A stretch of 64,000 nt of DNA from DASRFA01 sp035651755 (GCA_035651755.1 DASRFA010000013.1:310001-374000); one strand, 5' to 3'; shown: positions 8,268 to 19,422, numbered from the stretch's first letter. The notes: generated by a model not told the origin, from the letters alone. Made by a program: numbers and translations.

Positions 8268-9376
8268 GGAACGGTACGACGGGCATCGCGATGGCCATCC
8301 TCGCCGCCGCGCTGGCGGCTTGCGAGCCTCCCTCGGCGCGCTCGGCGGACCAGGAAGCGCCGCCCGCCGTCGGCGTCATTCGACCGGCACGGGACGACAT
8401 GACGCGCACGATCGCGCTTCCCGGCGATCTGGTCGGGTTCAATCAGGCGGCGCTCTACGCGAAGGTGAGCGGCTACCTCGCGAGGATCGACGTCGACAAG
8501 GGCGACTCGGTGAAGAAGGGACAGATCCTCGCGACCATCGAGGTCCCGGAGCTCGAGCAGAAGCTCAAGCGTGCGCGCGCCAGTCGCGACGTCGAGCGCG
8601 TCACCTACGACCGCCTGCGCGAGGTCTGGGACAGCGACCGCCGCCTCGTCGCGCGCGAGGACGTCGACATCGCACGCGGCAAGTTCGCGCAGGCGGAGGC
8701 CGACGTCGAAGAGCTCGAGGCGATCGTCGGATACACGCGGATCGTCGCCCCTTTCGACGGCGTGGTGACGGCGCGCTACGTCGACCCGGGAGCGCTCATC
8801 GAGGCCGATGGACACGCCGCCGGCGCGCCGGGCGCGGCAACCGCCGGCGGTGCCGGCAAGTCGCCGGTGGTGAGCGTCGCCGACATCTCCGTCCTGCGCG
8901 TCTACGTCTACGTCCCGGAGCAGGAGACGAGCCTCATCCGCACCGGTACGCCCGCGGCGCTGACGCTCCGCGAGATGCCCGGCCGGCAATTCCAAGGAAC
9001 GGTGGCGCGCTTCGCTCACGCCCTCGACCTCTCGACCCGGACGATGCTCGCCGAGGTCGACATCCCGAATCCGCGCGGCGAGCTCTATCCCGGGATGTAT
9101 GCGGACGTGACGCTCGAGCTCGAGCGCCATCCGAACGCGCTCGTCGTCCCGTCGACCGCCGTGGGCAGCGCGGGCGGCCGAAGCTTCGTCTTCGCGGTGC
9201 GGAACGACCAGCTTCGGAAGGTCGCGGTGGAGCCGGGCCTCGCGTCGGCCGGGCACGTCGAGATCCGCTCCGGGCTCGCGGGCGACGAGGAGCTCGTCCG
9301 GAACGTGACCCCGGCCCTCGGCGAGGGCGACAAGGTGCGGGCGGTCGCGGCCGGGGACGCCCGCTCGGCGACATGA
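8264..9376 (+). CDS. RND periplasmic adaptor (membrane fusion protein), lipoprotein
   Basis: 370 residues. A signal peptide ends in the lipobox LAAC (C19 region), so the protein is anchored in the inner membrane like AcrA. A barrel-sandwich/lipoyl half (KVSGYLARIDVDKGDSVKKGQ), a helical hairpin (about 95-150), the second lipoyl half (VAPFDGVVTARYVDPGA) and beta-barrel and membrane-proximal domains follow in the usual order. A Gly/Ala-rich insertion (about 185-205) interrupts the second lipoyl half. It overlaps the permease stop (ATGA, 8264-8267) and the channel start (9373-9376), which supports production in fixed ratio. It links permease and outer-membrane channel. Confidence 0.93.
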   Translation: MRNGTTGIAMAILAAALAACEPPSARSADQEAPPAVGVIRPARDDMTRTIALPGDLVGFNQAALYAKVSGYLARIDVDKGDSVKKGQILATIEVPELEQKLKRARASRDVERVTYDRLREVWDSDRRLVAREDVDIARGKFAQAEADVEELEAIVGYTRIVAPFDGVVTARYVDPGALIEADGHAAGAPGAATAGGAGKSPVVSVADISVLRVYVYVPEQETSLIRTGTPAALTLREMPGRQFQGTVARFAHALDLSTRTMLAEVDIPNPRGELYPGMYADVTLELERHPNALVVPSTAVGSAGGRSFVFAVRNDQLRKVAVEPGLASAGHVEIRSGLAGDEELVRNVTPALGEGDKVRAVAAGDARSAT

Positions 9377-10755
9377 CGTCCGCTCGCGTCAGGCTCGCCG
9401 TCGTCTCGCTCGCCTGCGCCGTGTGCCTATCCGTCGCCGCCGCGCGAGCGCGTGCCGAAGAGGCGGCGATCGCGCCCGGCGAGACGCTGACGCTCGAGCG
9501 CGCGGTCGCGATCGCGCTCGCTCGCCATCCCGCGCAGAAGGAGGCGGAGGCGAAGTCCGGGGCGGCGGCCGAGCGCGCCGGCGAGGCGCGCTCGGCGTTG
9601 CTTCCCCAGGTGTACGGCGTCGCCGAGTACCTGCGCGCGACCGACAATGGGATCGGCGACGCGGCCTACCTGCCGGCGCTCGGCATCGACCGCGCTCCCA
9701 GCCAGGGACGTCACGAGAACCAGCTCACCGACACGTTCGACAACTACCTGGGCGGGATCTCGGCGTTCCAGTACCTCTTCGACTTCGGCCGGACGCGCGG
9801 CTTGATCGACCAGCGCGACGCCGAGGCGGACGCCGAGCGCGCGCGTCTCGATCTCGTCCGCCTCGACCTCGTCTTCGCCGTTTCGAAGGCGTTCTACGGC
9901 CTCGTCGAGGCGAAGAAGATCGCGACCGTCTACGAGAAGGCGGTCGCCCAGCGCGAGGAGCACCTGCGCGAAGCGACGGTCCGAGCGAAGACGGGGCTCC
10001 GGCCGGAGATCGACGTCGCGACCGCCGATGCGGATCTCGCACGCGCGCAGCTCCGGCTGGTCGACGCGCGGAACCGCGTCGCGACGGCGAAGGCCGCGCT
10101 CGACGAGGCGATGGGGCTCGGCGACGCTGCGCCCGACTACGCGCAGGCGGAGGCCTTCACGTCCCCAACCGTGTCCGGCACGGTCGGCGGCTTCCTCGCC
10201 ACGGCGCTGGATCGGCGGCCGGACCTCCGGATGCTCATGGAGGAAGCGCGCGCTTCCGGCGCGCGCATCGAGGAGGTCCGGAGCGACTACCTGCCGCGTG
10301 TCGGCGCCGTGGCCGGCTACAACGTGCGCGGCCAGGAGAACGCGCCTGCCAACAACCTCTACGCGGGCATCGTCCTCACCTGGCCGATCTTCAACGGCTT
10401 CCTCACCGATCACCAGGTCGAGGAGGCGAAGCTGCAGGAAGAGGCCGTCCGCCACGCGATCGAGAACCTGCGCCAGCGGATCGGCCTGCAGGTCCGGACG
10501 TCGTTCCTCGACTGGCAGGCGGCGCTCGAGCGCATTCGGCGAGCCGAGAAAGCGCTCGAAGCGTCCCGCCTCGCGCTCGACCTCGCCGAGAAGCGCTACG
10601 AGAAGGGGCTCGGATCGATCATCGAGCTCGCGGACGCCGAGCGGCAGTTCACGCAGGACGATGCCGATCGGGTGCGTGCGCTCGCGGGATTCGCGGTCGC
10701 GAAGGCCGCGCTCCAGCGCGACACGGGTACGGGCGTCCCGGAGGCGACCTCGTGA
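9373..10755 (+). CDS. TolC-family outer-membrane efflux channel
   Basis: 460 residues starting at ATG 9373, overlapping the adaptor stop (ATGA). A signal peptide ends near ARAEE. Two repeats of the OEP domain follow, each with a long amphipathic helix pair; LTLERAVAIALARHP and RPEIDVATADADLARAQLRL are typical. The strands (QLTDTFDNYLGGISAFQYLF and LYAGIVLTWPIFNGF) form the outer-membrane barrel part. It completes the tripartite pump with the two genes upstream. Downstream, the convergent porin gene ends 81 bases away. Confidence 0.93.
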   Translation: MTSARVRLAVVSLACAVCLSVAAARARAEEAAIAPGETLTLERAVAIALARHPAQKEAEAKSGAAAERAGEARSALLPQVYGVAEYLRATDNGIGDAAYLPALGIDRAPSQGRHENQLTDTFDNYLGGISAFQYLFDFGRTRGLIDQRDAEADAERARLDLVRLDLVFAVSKAFYGLVEAKKIATVYEKAVAQREEHLREATVRAKTGLRPEIDVATADADLARAQLRLVDARNRVATAKAALDEAMGLGDAAPDYAQAEAFTSPTVSGTVGGFLATALDRRPDLRMLMEEARASGARIEEVRSDYLPRVGAVAGYNVRGQENAPANNLYAGIVLTWPIFNGFLTDHQVEEAKLQEEAVRHAIENLRQRIGLQVRTSFLDWQAALERIRRAEKALEASRLALDLAEKRYEKGLGSIIELADAERQFTQDDADRVRALAGFAVAKAALQRDTGTGVPEATS

Positions 10756-10835
10756 GCGACGCCCGGCGGCTGCGATCCTGCTGCGGCGACGCGCCGGTGC
10801 GGGCGCGTCGCCGTCACGCCTGCCGAGCCGGCGCC

Positions 10836-12401
10836 TCAGTAGTTGATCTCCATGTTCGTGAAGATCGCGTGCGTGTCCTGCGGGACCGCCGGGCCGGAGT
10901 GCACGTACATCAGGTTCTGCGAGTCCACGGCGAGCCGGAGCCACGGCTCCGCCTGCCACGCCAGGCCGAACACGATGCGATCGAAATCGAGCGGATCGTT
11001 CGAGACGTCCAGGTTCGGGTACCAGCGCTGCCACATCCCGAAGAACGAGAACGGCGAGTCTCCGATGTTCAGGTGCCCGAAGACGGAGTAGCCGCGGCCG
11101 CGCGCTCCGGGGTTCAGGATCTTCGTGTAGAGCTGCGCGAGCGGGTTCGGGATCGTCTTCGTGGGATCGTTCGGGTCGGGGAGCGTCTGCGGCGGCGCCG
11201 CGCCGGTGAAGAAGTTCGCGAAGCTGTTCTCGCCGCGCGTATCGTCGAACTCGAACGCGAGCCCGCCGTACTTGCCGTTGTAGTGAGCGAGCGCCGCGAT
11301 GCGGCGGATCACCGAGTCCTCCGTATCGGGCGGTACGTTCGTGTAGCCGTAGCTCATGAAGTACGTGAGCCCGAGGTCCTTCCACGTCGGGTTCGCGGCC
11401 AGCGGGTACACGCTCACCCGGCCCTGCGGCGAGCGCTTCTCGTTGAACTCGACGGTGTGGAACGAGGACCCGTTGTACGCGCCGAGCCAGTAGTCGGCCC
11501 AGCGCACGCCGTCGATCGCGATGGGTCCGTGGAACGCGATGCCGAGGTCGGTCGACGAGTACGCCAGGAAGTTGAGCGGCACCAGGTTCACGAAGCGGTA
11601 GCCGTAGAGGTCCTCCTCCCAGGGGATCAGCGGGTTCTCGATCTGTCCCACGCGCACGTTCATGCCGTGGAAGACGTCGTTCACCTGCAGGTAGGCGTAC
11701 TTGAGCCGGTAGGTCAGGTTGCCGTTCACGTTCGTCGCGACCTGCGAGCTCTTCGAGGTGTTCGTCGTCGCACTCGTGTCGATCTCGCGGAAGACGTTCG
11801 GGGTCACCCGGATCGTGAAGCGGTCGGTCGGCTTCCAGAAGAGGTTGATGTAGGCGCGCGTGAGGTCGAAGGAGTTGAACCCGTCGTTGCCCGGTCCGGG
11901 CGGCGTGATCTGCGTCAGGAACTGCGGGCCGTAGCCGCTGTTCAGGTAGTACGCCCAATCCATGTAGATCAGGGTCGACAGCTTGAAGTGCCGGAGCCAG
12001 TCGGGGAGCTGGCTCTGGACCTCATGCTTGACGAGCGTGTTCAGGTCTTCCGGCGCGACCCGAGCGGTCGGCGGAGCGGCCGCCGCCGCGCTCACGCCGG
12101 TGGCGCCCGTCGCCGCCGGCGCAGCGTGCTCCGCGGCCGGCACTTCTGCCGCTTCGAGCGTCGCCGGCGGCGCCGTTTGGAGGGAAGCACCCGTCCGCGC
12201 CGTGGCGCCGGCCCGCGCCTTCTTCGAAGGCCGCGCCGCCTCCGCCTGCATCTCTCGGCGAAGCTGCTCGAGGTCCTCCTTGCTGATCACGCCGCGCTCG
12301 ACGAGCAGGTCGCCGAGGTCGCGCCCGAACGCGCGTGCCGAGCGGCCGAGAAGTCCTGCGAGCGCCAGGGCGGCGATCGTTCTGAATCGTCGGGATGCCA
12401 T
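10836..12401 (-). CDS. Large outer-membrane porin-like protein with N-terminal helical segment
   Basis: 521 residues. A signal peptide (about 1-25) is followed by LGDLLVERGVISKEDLEQLRRE, a short helical motif also found at the N-terminus of other secreted porin-like proteins, then an Ala/Pro/Thr-rich linker. The remaining 380 residues are beta-strand rich with aromatic girdles (FKLSTLIYMDWAYYLN, LTYRLKYAYLQVND, IFTNMEINY at the end), as in phosphate-selective or DUF-type porins. Transcribed alone from the AT-rich region at 12440-12500. The substrate is unknown. It differs from the porin at 52845, which has a coiled-coil N-terminus. Confidence 0.75.
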   Translation of the reverse strand: MASRRFRTIAALALAGLLGRSARAFGRDLGDLLVERGVISKEDLEQLRREMQAEAARPSKKARAGATARTGASLQTAPPATLEAAEVPAAEHAAPAATGATGVSAAAAAPPTARVAPEDLNTLVKHEVQSQLPDWLRHFKLSTLIYMDWAYYLNSGYGPQFLTQITPPGPGNDGFNSFDLTRAYINLFWKPTDRFTIRVTPNVFREIDTSATTNTSKSSQVATNVNGNLTYRLKYAYLQVNDVFHGMNVRVGQIENPLIPWEEDLYGYRFVNLVPLNFLAYSSTDLGIAFHGPIAIDGVRWADYWLGAYNGSSFHTVEFNEKRSPQGRVSVYPLAANPTWKDLGLTYFMSYGYTNVPPDTEDSVIRRIAALAHYNGKYGGLAFEFDDTRGENSFANFFTGAAPPQTLPDPNDPTKTIPNPLAQLYTKILNPGARGRGYSVFGHLNIGDSPFSFFGMWQRWYPNLDVSNDPLDFDRIVFGLAWQAEPWLRLAVDSQNLMYVHSGPAVPQDTHAIFTNMEINY

Positions 12402-12469
12402 TCGTCACCTCCGGTCGTTGGATCCGAAGGTGTCATAGGAGTCGCACGTGACGTGGCCGTGACACGAGA

Positions 12470-12503
12470 ATGACGTTCAAATAAAAACTCATTCTTGACG
12501 TTG
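12470..12503. promoter_or_regulatory. AT-rich region with two TGACGTT direct repeats upstream of the porin gene
   Basis: TGACGTT occurs at 12471-12477 and again at 12496-12502, 25 bases apart, so on nearly the same face of the helix. They flank an AT-rich stretch (CAAATAAAAACTCATTCT) that stands out in this GC-rich window. It lies about 70 bases upstream of the porin start, on the template side. A promoter with a regulator bound to the direct repeat is a reasonable reading; no clean -35/-10 pair could be fixed. Confidence 0.4.
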
Positions 12504-12615
12504 GCCGGAGGGTCGTACGGGAGATTTGCGCTCGAGATTCGATGGTCGGCGCGGCGGCGATCGGTCAGCGCGGCTGATCGCGCCCGCGAGATGCCGCCGG
12601 GCGGGTCTGCCGCGC

Positions 12616-13971
12616 TCAGCCCACGGCGGTGCCGTCCTCGATGCGCTGCGCGGGATCGACCGCGAGCCAGCACGCGGCGGCCACGAGGTAGAACGCCGCG
12701 ACGCTGAGCAGCGGCGTGTCCCACGCGCCCCAGCGGTCGACGGACATGCCGATCACGATCGGGCTCAGCGCGCCGCCCAGGTTCCCGAACGTGTTCATCG
12801 CTCCGCTCACGACGCCCGCGTTGCGGCCGCCGATCTCGAGCGTCACGGCCCACGCGGGGGCGACGCCGAGAGCCGCCAGGCCCGCGGCCGCGCCGAGGAG
12901 GAGCGCGGCCGTCAACGCGTCCGGCGTCCGTACGGCGCCGACCACCGCGGCCGCCGCCAGCGGGAAGCCGATCAGCCCGGGCGTGCGCCGCCCGCGCCGC
13001 GATCCGAGGCGCCGCGACAGCGCGTCGCTGGCGGCGCCGCCCGCCCACACGCCGACGCCGATCGAAAGGAGGGGCAGGGCGGCGAGCCACCCGACCTGCT
13101 TCAGGTCGAAGCCGCGCACCTGGAGCAGGTACGTCGGCAGCCACGTCAAGTAGAAGTACCAGCCGTAGATCGCGCTCGCGTACATCGCGCAGAGGAATGC
13201 GAGCGTGCGGTGCCGGAGGAGCGCTGCCCACGGGATGGCGTGCGGGGAGACTGCCCCGCTGCGCGGCCCGGCGCCGCGCAGCCCCGGGCCTTCGGCGCCC
13301 GCTTCGCTCGCGAGCGACGGCAGGAGCGCGAGCTCGGCGCGGTTTACGCCCGGGTGCTCGCGCGGGTCGTCGCGGAACCAGATCCACCACGCCGTCGCCC
13401 ACACGACGCCGACCGCGCCGAAGATCGCGAATGCGACGTGCCAGCTGGTGCGCGCGAGCAGCGCGACGACGAGCGGCTGCGTCGCCGCTCCGGCGAGCGC
13501 GCCCGCCATGATCAGGAGCCCGAACGATCGGCCGTGGATCGCCCCGGGAAGCCAGCGCGCGTAGACGCGCGCGGTGGCCGGGAACGCACCCGCCTCGCCC
13601 ATCCCGAAGAGGAGCCGGACGACGAAGAGCGACGCGAAGCTCCACGCCGCGCCCGTGATTGCCGTCATCGCGGACCACCACAGCACGACGCGCGTGAGCG
13701 CGAGGCGCGCGCCGTAGCGATCTGCGAACCACCCGCCCGGCACCTCGAAGACGGCGTACGCGATCGTGAACGCGCTGAAGACGAGCCCCATCTCGGAGTC
13801 GCTCAGCGCGAGGTCGGCGCGGATCGCCGGAGCCGCGGTCGCGATGCAGACGCGATCGAGGTACGCGACCGCGACCATCGCCAGGGTCATCCCGACGACC
13901 GCATGCCGGACGCGCGTCGGGGGTGCGGGCGCGGCCGCGTCCCTGGCCGCCGCCGGCTCGCCGGCGGCCAC
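12616..13971 (-). CDS. MFS transporter, anion:cation symporter-like
   Basis: 451 residues from GTG 13971, two bases after the thiolase stop codon, so it is probably translationally coupled to that gene. Twelve hydrophobic segments are visible. The signature GGWFADRYGARLALTRVVLWW between TM2 and TM3, and GEAGAFPATARVYARWLP in the TM4-5 region, are typical of the ACS branch (organic acid, hexuronate and similar carriers). The N-terminal 20 residues before TM1 are Ala/Pro-rich. Coupling to a thiolase suggests uptake of a carboxylate that is metabolised through acyl-CoA intermediates; this is inference. Confidence 0.88.
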   Translation of the reverse strand: MAAGEPAAARDAAAPAPPTRVRHAVVGMTLAMVAVAYLDRVCIATAAPAIRADLALSDSEMGLVFSAFTIAYAVFEVPGGWFADRYGARLALTRVVLWWSAMTAITGAAWSFASLFVVRLLFGMGEAGAFPATARVYARWLPGAIHGRSFGLLIMAGALAGAATQPLVVALLARTSWHVAFAIFGAVGVVWATAWWIWFRDDPREHPGVNRAELALLPSLASEAGAEGPGLRGAGPRSGAVSPHAIPWAALLRHRTLAFLCAMYASAIYGWYFYLTWLPTYLLQVRGFDLKQVGWLAALPLLSIGVGVWAGGAASDALSRRLGSRRGRRTPGLIGFPLAAAAVVGAVRTPDALTAALLLGAAAGLAALGVAPAWAVTLEIGGRNAGVVSGAMNTFGNLGGALSPIVIGMSVDRWGAWDTPLLSVAAFYLVAAACWLAVDPAQRIEDGTAVG

Positions 13972-13973
13972 GC

Positions 13974-15203
<1,230 letters not shown>

Positions 15204-15360
15204 CGCGTTCCCTCGTTCTTCCCGATCTCGCGTCGGCGCCGATCGCGCGCCGCTCGCTCGCCGGCGGCGCCGGGGCCGCTTTTCGGCGGAGACCGACCCT
15301 ACTAGCACGCGCGAGCGCTCGGCAACCGGGAGGGTTGCGCGGTGCCGCAGGTGCGCGGCG

Positions 15361-17301
15361 CTACGCGAGCGGGAAGAGCGCGACCCGGAGGCGAGCGCAG
15401 CCGTACGGCGCGAGGACCAGGCGCTCGGGCTCCCCTTCCATCGCGACCGGCGGCGCCGGGACCGGACCCGCCGATCCGTCCTCCGTGCCCCACCCGGGAA
15501 CGCGACGCCCGCTCACCTCGAGCCAGGTCGACGCCCCGGAGCGGGCCCACGGCTGGCGCGCGAGCGGGCGGTCGATCGCGCGGACGGATCGCGCCGCGTC
15601 TCCGGGATCGAGGAGGAGCGCCCAGCGCCACTCGCTCCGCGGGTGCAGCTCGTAGTCGCAGAAGGGCGGCGTGCCGGCGACCGCGCGCCACTCCTCCGCG
15701 AGCGGCAGCGCGTACACCAGCGGCCCGCGCTCGAGCGCGACCGATGCGCGCTCCCATCGCGACGCCCGCACGTCCATCGGAAGCTCGACCACGAGGACGT
15801 CGCCGTCGCGCCAGGTGCGCGACACGGTGACGAGGTCGCCGGCGGGAAGACCGGCCGCCGACGGCCGGCGCGGCGGGAGAGCGAACGACGTCGCCGCGTC
15901 CGACGTCGCATCGAGCGAGCCGCGCGCGCGATCGAGCACGGCACCGGAGCCGCCCGTGACGGAGAGCTCCGCGCGCGCCGCCCAGCCGGGGATCCGGACG
16001 GAAAGCGGGAATGCGACCGGCCGCTCGCTCCTCACGGCGAACCGGACGACCGGCTCGAACGGATACGCGCTCGTCTGCGTGATCCGCACGGAGGTGCCGC
16101 CGATCGACGCCGAGACGGTCGTCGGCGCGAGCTGGAGGGCCGCGATGCCGCCGTCGGGCGTCGCGAACCACGAGTGCGCCACGAAGAGCGGCCACCCGAT
16201 GTGCATGTTCGCCGCGCAGCAGCCGTACCCCGTCACCGGTCCGAACAGGAGGTCGTTCTCGTGGTGGATGCCGAAGCCGTGCGGCCCCGGCGTGCACGCG
16301 ACCTGATTCACCTGCTGGAAGTACTGGTGCGTCCGGTGGTCCGCCGCGATGGTCGCGGGCAGGGCGTTCAGCGCGATCCGCTCGACGGCCTCGGCGATCC
16401 AGGCGTCGCCCGCCACCCGCTGCGCGAGGTGGAGGCTCGAGAGCGTCTCGACGATCGCGCACAGCTCGGTTCCCTGCGTCGCGCCCGTTCCGTGCAGGAA
16501 CTCGTCGGACGAAAACATCCCGTGGAGCTGGCCGTGGTGCTCCAGCGTCCGGTGGAAGCCGGTCCGAAGGACGTCGAGCGCGGCGCGGTCTCCGCTCCGC
16601 AGATAGGCGATCGCGGGCGCGCGGAACCCCATCGCGCGGTTCACGCCGTGAGCGAACTCGAAGGCGTCGCTCGGCACGTCGCGTCCCAGCTCGCCGAGCC
16701 AGTCGCTCGTCTGGGACAGCAAGAGATCGGCCAGCGCGAGGAGCGCGCGGTCGTGCGTCCGCTCGTGGAGCCACAGCGCCGATTCGGCGTTGTCGGCGCC
16801 GCGCGGCCGCGCCCAGTCGGCGAGCGGGCGGTCGGCGAGCGCAGCGAGCTGGTGCGCGAAGAAGCGCGCGAGAAACCCCGGGACGCGCACATCTCCGGTC
16901 GCCTCGTGGTGGAGGCGGAGCGCCTCGAGCATCGGCATCCGCGCCCACCAGTCGCGGTTCGCCTGCGGCCCGAACGAGCCGTCGTCGCGCTGGCTCGCGA
17001 GCGTCCACTCGATCCACGGTCGCGCGCGCTCCGCGAGATGCGCGTCGCCGAGCGCGTGCGCCGCGGCGACGAGGCCGCGCGCGTAGTAGGGGCCGCGCTC
17101 CCAGCTCTCGCCGTCGCCGCCCAGCCACGCGCTGCCGGGGCCGACGTCCTCCCAGATGTCGCCGAGCCGGCCGGTCAAGCCCGCCGCCGCGAGCGCGAGC
17201 TGCTCGCGCAGCCAGCCTTCCGGCCGGATGGCGCCCAGCGGGAGGCGCGCGAACGGTGTCGGAGCGAGCGGCGGGGGCGCGGACGCGACCACGTCCCGCA
17301 T
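15361..17301 (-). CDS. GH127-type glycoside hydrolase (beta-L-arabinofuranosidase-like, DUF1680)
   Basis: 646 residues from ATG 17301; an in-frame ATG at 17412 would add 37 residues. The (alpha/alpha)6-barrel part includes RPEGWLREQL and DGSFGPQANRDWWARMP, followed by a beta-rich C-terminal half. The zinc/nucleophile set known from the GH127 enzyme HypBA1 (a Glu-x-Cys pair and a Cys-Cys pair) has clear counterparts: E279 and C281 in TELCAIVE, and C361-C362 in GCCAANMHIGWP. No signal peptide is evident, so the enzyme is probably cytoplasmic. It should release an arabinofuranose-like sugar; the true substrate is unknown. No other carbohydrate gene lies nearby. Confidence 0.85.
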   Translation of the reverse strand: MRDVVASAPPPLAPTPFARLPLGAIRPEGWLREQLALAAAGLTGRLGDIWEDVGPGSAWLGGDGESWERGPYYARGLVAAAHALGDAHLAERARPWIEWTLASQRDDGSFGPQANRDWWARMPMLEALRLHHEATGDVRVPGFLARFFAHQLAALADRPLADWARPRGADNAESALWLHERTHDRALLALADLLLSQTSDWLGELGRDVPSDAFEFAHGVNRAMGFRAPAIAYLRSGDRAALDVLRTGFHRTLEHHGQLHGMFSSDEFLHGTGATQGTELCAIVETLSSLHLAQRVAGDAWIAEAVERIALNALPATIAADHRTHQYFQQVNQVACTPGPHGFGIHHENDLLFGPVTGYGCCAANMHIGWPLFVAHSWFATPDGGIAALQLAPTTVSASIGGTSVRITQTSAYPFEPVVRFAVRSERPVAFPLSVRIPGWAARAELSVTGGSGAVLDRARGSLDATSDAATSFALPPRRPSAAGLPAGDLVTVSRTWRDGDVLVVELPMDVRASRWERASVALERGPLVYALPLAEEWRAVAGTPPFCDYELHPRSEWRWALLLDPGDAARSVRAIDRPLARQPWARSGASTWLEVSGRRVPGWGTEDGSAGPVPAPPVAMEGEPERLVLAPYGCARLRVALFPLA

Positions 17302-17553
17302 CAGCGTCGCTTCGGTCGCGTCGCGCCGGCGCGTCCACGACGCGCGCAAGTGCCGGAATTCACTCGCGCCGGCCGGCAGGTGCGCGACGCTCGCCGTCGA
17401 GCGCACGCGCATTCCCGCGCGCGCGTGGCACGCGCGTCGCCGCGCTCGCTTGTCGCTTCGCCCGGGTGCTGCAGGCGCGCTGGAACCTTTCAGGTCGTGC
17501 GCGCCTCGTCAAGCCGCGCGCCGCGACGGGCGCGACCGGAAAGAAGGTTGACG

Positions 17554-19422
17554 ATGCCCGTACCGACGCGCAATGAACGTCGCCGGGCACGGCGGCGGTC
17601 GAAGGCCGGAACAGGGAGGTTCCGGTACTTTGCTCTTGATGGCGAGGGAGTTCCGCCGCTTCGCGGAGGTCCAGTGCGTCCTGATCCCGTCACCGAAGCC
17701 TACCGCGAGAAGAGCTGGCAGGTCGCCGCGCGCCAGCTGCCCCTCGCGTTCGCGATCTTCCTCTTCCTCGTCCTCGCTGCGAACGTCCTCGAGTACGTCA
17801 AGCACTCGTCGCGGCTGCCGCACCTCCTCGCGTTCGACGCGATCTGCCTCGCGACGGTGGCGGTGATCGCGGTCGCCGCGCGTCGCGGCCCGGCGGCCGG
17901 GCGGACCGCCGCGATCGCCGGCACGGTGGTCCTCGGCTTGCTTCTGAACGCGTACGGCGCCGCGGTCCGGGGATCGGCCGAGATGCTGGTCGTGAACCTC
18001 GGGATCCTGCTGGCGGGCGTCGCCCTCCTGTGTCCCTGGGGCGCGCGCGGTCAGGCGGTCGCGAGCACGGGCGCCGTGCTGGGCTACCCGCTCGCGCTCG
18101 TCGCGGGCATCGTGCCCGCGATCGACCCGCTCTACGGGCTCGGCGGCCTCGCGGCGATCGCCGGCCTGACCATCCGCGGTGCCGGCCTCATCGACCACCA
18201 TCGGCGCAGCGACTTCCGGGCGATGGCCGAGCTGCGCGGGCGCGAGGCTCGGCTCCAGGGCTACTTCGACCTCGCTCTCGTCGGGATGGCCGGGCTTTCG
18301 CCGTGGCGCGCGTGGCTCGAGGCCAACGACGAGGTGAGCCGGATGCTCGGGTACGGGCGCTCCGAGCTTCTCCGGCTCCGCTGGGACGACGTCGTGCACC
18401 CCGACGAGCGAGCCCGCCATGAATCCTGGTTCGACCGCGCGCAGTCGGGCGCCCGCGAGGACTTCAAGGCCGAGACCCGGCTCGTGCGGAAGGACGGCGA
18501 CCCGTTTCACGCCATGGTCGCGCTCCGTGCGCTGCGCCGGCCGCACGGCGGCATCGATTCGTTCGTCGCGCTCATCGAGGACCTGACCGAGCACCGCCTG
18601 GTCGAGGAGGAGCTGCGCGCGGCGAAGGAGCAAGCCGAAGCGGCGAACCGCAGCAAGAGCGACTTCCTCGCGACCATGAGCCACGAGATCCGCACGCCGA
18701 TGAATCTCATCTTCGGCATGACCGAGATGGCGCTCGACTCCGACCCGACGCCGCAGCAGCGCGAGTACCTGCGGAAGACGCGCGCGGCCGCCGGTACGCT
18801 GCAGGTCCTCCTGAACGACGTCCTCGACTTCTCCAAGATCGAGGCCGGCAAGCTCGAGGTCCGGCCGCGCGCGTTTCCCTTGCGCGAGTGGCTCGACGAG
18901 TCGCTCGGCCCGCTCTCCTGGCTCGCGCGCGAAAAGGGGCTCGACGTCGCGTGCGAGGTCGACCCCGCGGTGCCGCAGACGGTGCTCCTCGACCCCGATC
19001 GCCTGGGACAGGTGATCGTCAACCTCGTCACGAACGCGATCAAGTTCACCGACCGCGGCGGAGTCCGGATCTCGGTCGCGGCCTCTTCCGAAGACGGCGC
19101 CGCGTCGTCGCTGCACTTCGTCGTCGCCGACTCCGGCATCGGGATCCCCGCCCCCGAGCAGGCCCGGATCTTCGATGCTTTCGCGCAGGCGACGCCGGCG
19201 CAGCCGCGCGCGCGCGGCGGCGCCGGGCTCGGGCTCGCGATCTGCGCTCGCCTCGTGGGCCTCATGGGCGGGCGCATCTGGGTCGAGAGCGCAGTCGGGT
19301 CCGGCAGCCGCTTCCATTTCACCGCGCGCTACGGCGCGTCCTCCGTCGGAGAGGCGGGATCGAGCGATGCCCCCGAGCAGACACCGGATCCGCTCTCGAC
19401 GGCGCCCGTGAGCGCGGCGTAG
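17554..19422 (+). CDS. Membrane PAS-domain sensor histidine kinase
   Basis: 622 residues from ATG 17554 (AAGAAGG upstream); a later GTG at 17674 is possible. A basic N-terminus is followed by about six membrane helices (about 55-215) with very short loops. A PAS domain (about 235-355) shows ANDEVSRMLGYGRSELLRL and the typical VHPDERARHESW. HisKA has the H-box FLATMSHEIRTPMNLIFG, and the ATPase has NLVTNAIKF, DSGIGIP and GAGLGLAI. Membrane-embedded rather than periplasmic sensing is likely. It has no receiver domain; the single-domain regulator on the opposite strand (19468-19833) may be its partner. Confidence 0.9.
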   Translation: MPVPTRNERRRARRRSKAGTGRFRYFALDGEGVPPLRGGPVRPDPVTEAYREKSWQVAARQLPLAFAIFLFLVLAANVLEYVKHSSRLPHLLAFDAICLATVAVIAVAARRGPAAGRTAAIAGTVVLGLLLNAYGAAVRGSAEMLVVNLGILLAGVALLCPWGARGQAVASTGAVLGYPLALVAGIVPAIDPLYGLGGLAAIAGLTIRGAGLIDHHRRSDFRAMAELRGREARLQGYFDLALVGMAGLSPWRAWLEANDEVSRMLGYGRSELLRLRWDDVVHPDERARHESWFDRAQSGAREDFKAETRLVRKDGDPFHAMVALRALRRPHGGIDSFVALIEDLTEHRLVEEELRAAKEQAEAANRSKSDFLATMSHEIRTPMNLIFGMTEMALDSDPTPQQREYLRKTRAAAGTLQVLLNDVLDFSKIEAGKLEVRPRAFPLREWLDESLGPLSWLAREKGLDVACEVDPAVPQTVLLDPDRLGQVIVNLVTNAIKFTDRGGVRISVAASSEDGAASSLHFVVADSGIGIPAPEQARIFDAFAQATPAQPRARGGAGLGLAICARLVGLMGGRIWVESAVGSGSRFHFTARYGASSVGEAGSSDAPEQTPDPLSTAPVSAA

